From JAGMES01 sp023128035 (GTDB lineage Bacteria > Bacillota > Halanaerobiia > DY22613), in NCBI GenBank assembly GCA_030627905.1, contig DAOVRZ010000086.1:1-26712 (forward strand): a stretch of 26,712 nt of DNA. The letters are read 5' to 3'. The translations under genes were made by a program, and so were the position numbers. Each line of letters begins with the position of its first letter. Within the stretch, counting starts at the first letter, position 1. The notes beneath the pieces were generated by a model, which did no database searches, was not told the DNA's origin, and saw nothing but the letters and a program-made list of their open reading frames with translations. This document shows, in pieces, positions 25,401-26,712 of the stretch.

Positions 25401-26712
25401 TTCTCCTGCAAAACTCGTGCTAATTGATTAGCTTTAACATTTAACTCTCTAAATGAAATTTTTTGATCCTCAAAGCAAACTGCTATTTTATCTGGTTCTC
25501 TCTCAACATGTTCTTCAAATAGTTGATAAATTGTTTCTTTCTCTGGATACTCTTTATTAGTATCATTAAAGTCAAATAATAGCTCATTCTTTTCTTCTGG
25601 TGCAAGCAGTTCAATGTCTCGTAACTCTATCTCTGAATTTTGAGTAATTTCATCTAGTATGTTTACAAAATGAGATAATAACCTTTGCATCGTTTCTTTC
25701 TGATATAGACTAATACTATACTCAAGCACAAACTTGATTTTATTATTTATCTCTGCCGCCCTTAAGGTTATATCAAATTTTGATTCTTTCTCTGCAACCT
25801 GATAAGGAGTAAATTTTAATTCATCAATTTTGATTTCTGCCTGCTCCATATTCTGCATGGTAAACATCACATCAAATAGTGGACTTCTGCTTAAATCTCT
25901 CTCAATATTAAGTTTCTCCACTAATCTCTCAAATGGATAATCCTGATTATTATATACTCTTAGAAAGTTTTCTTTAATCTCTTGTAAAAATTCTGCAAAA
26001 GTTTTAGAGCTTTTTGGATATGCTCGTATAGCTAGAGTATTAATAAATAATCCAATTATCTGATCTAATTCTGCATGGAATCTGCCAGCACTTGGTGAAC
26101 CTATAACTATATCTTCCTGACCAGAATATTTAGATAGGAGAATGTAAAAAGCAGATAAAAGTGTCATGTATAGAGTTGTACCATTTTTTGTTGATAATTG
26201 AATTAGCCTTGTCGTTAATTTTTGATTCAATTCAAAATGAATCATATCTCCTTTAAAACAGATCTCTGCAGGTCGCGAAAAATCTGTTGGCATATTTAGA
26301 ACTGGAATCTCCCCAGTAAACATCTCCAACCAGAACTCTTCCTGCTTTTTAATACCAGGAGACTGGGATCTGTGATTCTGCCAAACCGCAAAATCTTTGT
26401 ATTGAATCCTTAAATCAGTCAGCTCTCTTCTAAGATATAATCTGCCCCATTCGTTGATCAAAATAGTTATAGATATTCCGTCAGAAATAATATGATGCAT
26501 ATCATACATCAACAAATATTGATCTACTATTTTAAGCACTTTTACTCTAAATAGCGGCGCTTTTCGTAAATCAAAAGGTCTGATAAATTCTGAAATAATT
26601 TTTTCTGCTTCTCTTTTCGAACCTTCCATATACTCTACATTGAATTCTAAATCCTTGTGAACTTTTTGCATTGGTTCACCATTAACTAAATCAAAAGAAG
26701 TTCTTAAAACTT
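22454..26712 (-). CDS. Non-ribosomal peptide synthetase, 3' part (C, A, T, C); 5' end outside the window
   Basis: This is the first NRPS gene in view in transcription order. The frame is open to 26712 and its start lies beyond the window. The in-frame Met at 26671 sits inside a condensation domain (sequence upstream reads LRTSFDLVNGEP), so it is not the start. About 1418 codons are visible: a condensation domain with HHIISDG at 26477-26497, an A domain with YTSGSTGNPKG, HYGPTEATIG and NGKLNLKAL, a carrier with Ser at 23912-23914, and a terminal condensation domain with HHIISDG at 23357-23377. The pocket D-L-T-K-V-G-H-I-G-K matches the known Asp code. The terminal condensation domain lacks the RNPLF (C5) segment. 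The protein ends in IDFEFGF, a tail similar to that of gene B. The preceding condensation domain shows this is not the initiation module. TAG stop at 22454-22456. Confidence 0.96.
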   Translation of the reverse strand, partial: VLRTSFDLVNGEPMQKVHKDLEFNVEYMEGSKREAEKIISEFIRPFDLRKAPLFRVKVLKIVDQYLLMYDMHHIISDGISITILINEWGRLYLRRELTDLRIQYKDFAVWQNHRSQSPGIKKQEEFWLEMFTGEIPVLNMPTDFSRPAEICFKGDMIHFELNQKLTTRLIQLSTKNGTTLYMTLLSAFYILLSKYSGQEDIVIGSPSAGRFHAELDQIIGLFINTLAIRAYPKSSKTFAEFLQEIKENFLRVYNNQDYPFERLVEKLNIERDLSRSPLFDVMFTMQNMEQAEIKIDELKFTPYQVAEKESKFDITLRAAEINNKIKFVLEYSISLYQKETMQRLLSHFVNILDEITQNSEIELRDIELLAPEEKNELLFDFNDTNKEYPEKETIYQLFEEHVEREPDKIAVCFEDQKISFRELNVKANQLARVLQEKGVQADTSVGLIMERSIEMITGILGILKAGGAYLPIDSGYLAERIEYMIKDSGTELLITKSKLQVNFDLPIEVIDIESIPSNYKSSNLAYSSSSNNLAYIIYTSGSTGNPKGVAIEHASLVNYTHWFIETGEISAKDSSALLSSYAFDLGYTVIWSSLGSGAELHLVAEDLYKDANQLIDYLIEHKITFIKGTPSLFNMLVNSSRFADHNLSELRLIVLGGEKIRANDLEIYHQKYPEVTFMNHYGPTEATIGCISHLINKDSLVKFIEKPVIGTSNSNTKAYILDSQKKLVPVGVVGELYIAGKGLARGYLNRLQLTDERFIENPYISGERLYKTGDLVRWMPNGMIDFIGRIDHQVKIRGFRVELGEIEKQLANHININEAVVITREEEDGIDLVAYIVESEEVVISKLREYLLRKLPEYMIPSYFIKLDKFPLTENGKLNLKALPEPITNIARDTDYVIPTNPLEKEMVKLWSEVLRIEAIGVNDNFFELGGHSLKATVLMAKIHQILGIDIPLKVIFKHPTIKELTLYMEEKKSENSFSTIEKADEKEYYPLSSAQKRLLLISQLNQDNTTYNMPLVMLIEGELDRESLENAFKKLVQRHDSLRTSFTIIDGEPVQKIEESVDLEISYVETDKTIEEVILEFIRPFDLAKAPLLRVSVAKVGSKNIFLCDMHHIISDGISRSILLQEFISLYAGESVPELKLQYKDFAVWQNQFFQTDEFKNQEKYWLERFKDEVSVLNLPTDYSRAEVVDFAGDVVSFLIEEELTTKLNELAFQNNATLYMVLLAAYNILLSKYSRQEDIVIGSPIAGRSHAELANIMGVFINTLAMRNIPAKAKTFIQFLNEVRGNSLKAYENQDYQYEMLVDKLNIQIDTIFLMQNLDIVEVKIPGLRLIPIDAEINVAKFDLTLTAVERDSQIACNFGFRTSLYNKTTIEEMAKNFVRILGQITENPDILLKEINLESSLKIVESTEIDFEFGF
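22457..23760 (-). other. Terminal condensation domain of gene C, shortened at the C5 motif, with acidic Phe tail
   Basis: The C1 motif SSAQKRLLLISQ and HHIISDG (23357-23377) are intact. At about 22765-22806 the protein reads LVDKLNIQIDTIFLMQN, while sibling domains have about ten residues containing RDLSRNPLF between LN(L/I) and D(T/I)(M/V/I)F. About eight residues are therefore missing, in frame. The tail ends KIVESTEIDFEFGF. The domain should join Asp to Gly on the next protein. Confidence 0.8.
23800..26712 (-). other. Asp module of gene C (partial C, A, T)
   Basis: The A domain spans about 24060-25530. FDLGYT, ITFIKGTPSL, IVLGGEKI and NHYGPTEATIG give D235 L236 T239 K278 V299 G301 H322 I330 G331, the Asp code as I remember it. 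K278 and H322 fit a carboxylate side chain. The carrier lies at about 23810-24015 with motif FFELGGHSLKA. The condensation domain before it is complete except for its extreme N-terminal part, which lies past the window edge. Confidence 0.82.

Noticed and set aside
26669..26671. ATG as the start of gene C
   Set aside because: The frame stays open upstream and codes for conserved condensation-domain sequence (LRTSF and following), so this Met is internal.

Overview
The window is one stretch of a very large non-ribosomal peptide synthetase (NRPS) operon from an AT-rich genome. All genes are on the minus strand, so transcription runs from high to low coordinates. The low GC content, the strong AGGAGG-type ribosome binding sites and the similarity of several adenylation pockets to Bacillus/Brevibacillus enzymes suggest a low-GC Gram-positive bacterium (Bacillota). 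Genus and order cannot be read from the sequence. No promoter, intrinsic terminator, tRNA, rRNA, mobile element or CRISPR array is visible. Both window edges fall inside NRPS genes, so the assembly line begins before 26712 and continues past position 1.

Layout in transcription order. (1) Gene C, 26712 to 22454, is the 3' part of an NRPS: C(partial)-A(Asp)-T-C. (2) A 57-bp gap holds a long perfect hairpin and a Shine-Dalgarno. (3) Gene B, 22396 to 2912, is a complete 6494-residue synthetase: half-C - A(Gly)-T - C-A(?)-T - C-A(?)-T - C-A(Phe)-T - C-A(basic?)-T - C-A(Gly)-T - C. (4) A 73-bp gap holds a different hairpin in the same position relative to the next Shine-Dalgarno. (5) Gene A, 2838 to 1, is the 5' part of a third NRPS: half-C - A(Tyr-like)-T - C(partial).

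The predicted order of incorporation is Asp-Gly-X2-X3-Phe-(basic)-Gly-Tyr, flanked on both sides by unknown residues. X2 and X3 have pocket codes I cannot assign. No epimerization, thioesterase, methyltransferase, cyclization, formylation or reductase domain is present in the window. The residues were read by eye, by aligning the A4-A5 regions to the Phe-activating domain of gramicidin S synthetase (PheA numbering), and are inference.

The most unusual feature is how the line is divided between proteins. Both protein junctions are cut the same way. The upstream protein ends in a full condensation domain followed by a short conserved acidic tail with alternating Phe. The downstream protein starts with only the C-terminal half of a condensation-like domain, without HHxxxDG, placed before the A domain. 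This suggests a dedicated hand-over or docking system, with a positionally conserved RNA hairpin between the genes. Other oddities are a PHxxxDG condensation domain in front of module 5, loss of the RNPLF (C5) motif in gene C's terminal condensation domain, and a divergent A domain in module 3. The plus-strand open frames are all shadows of these genes.
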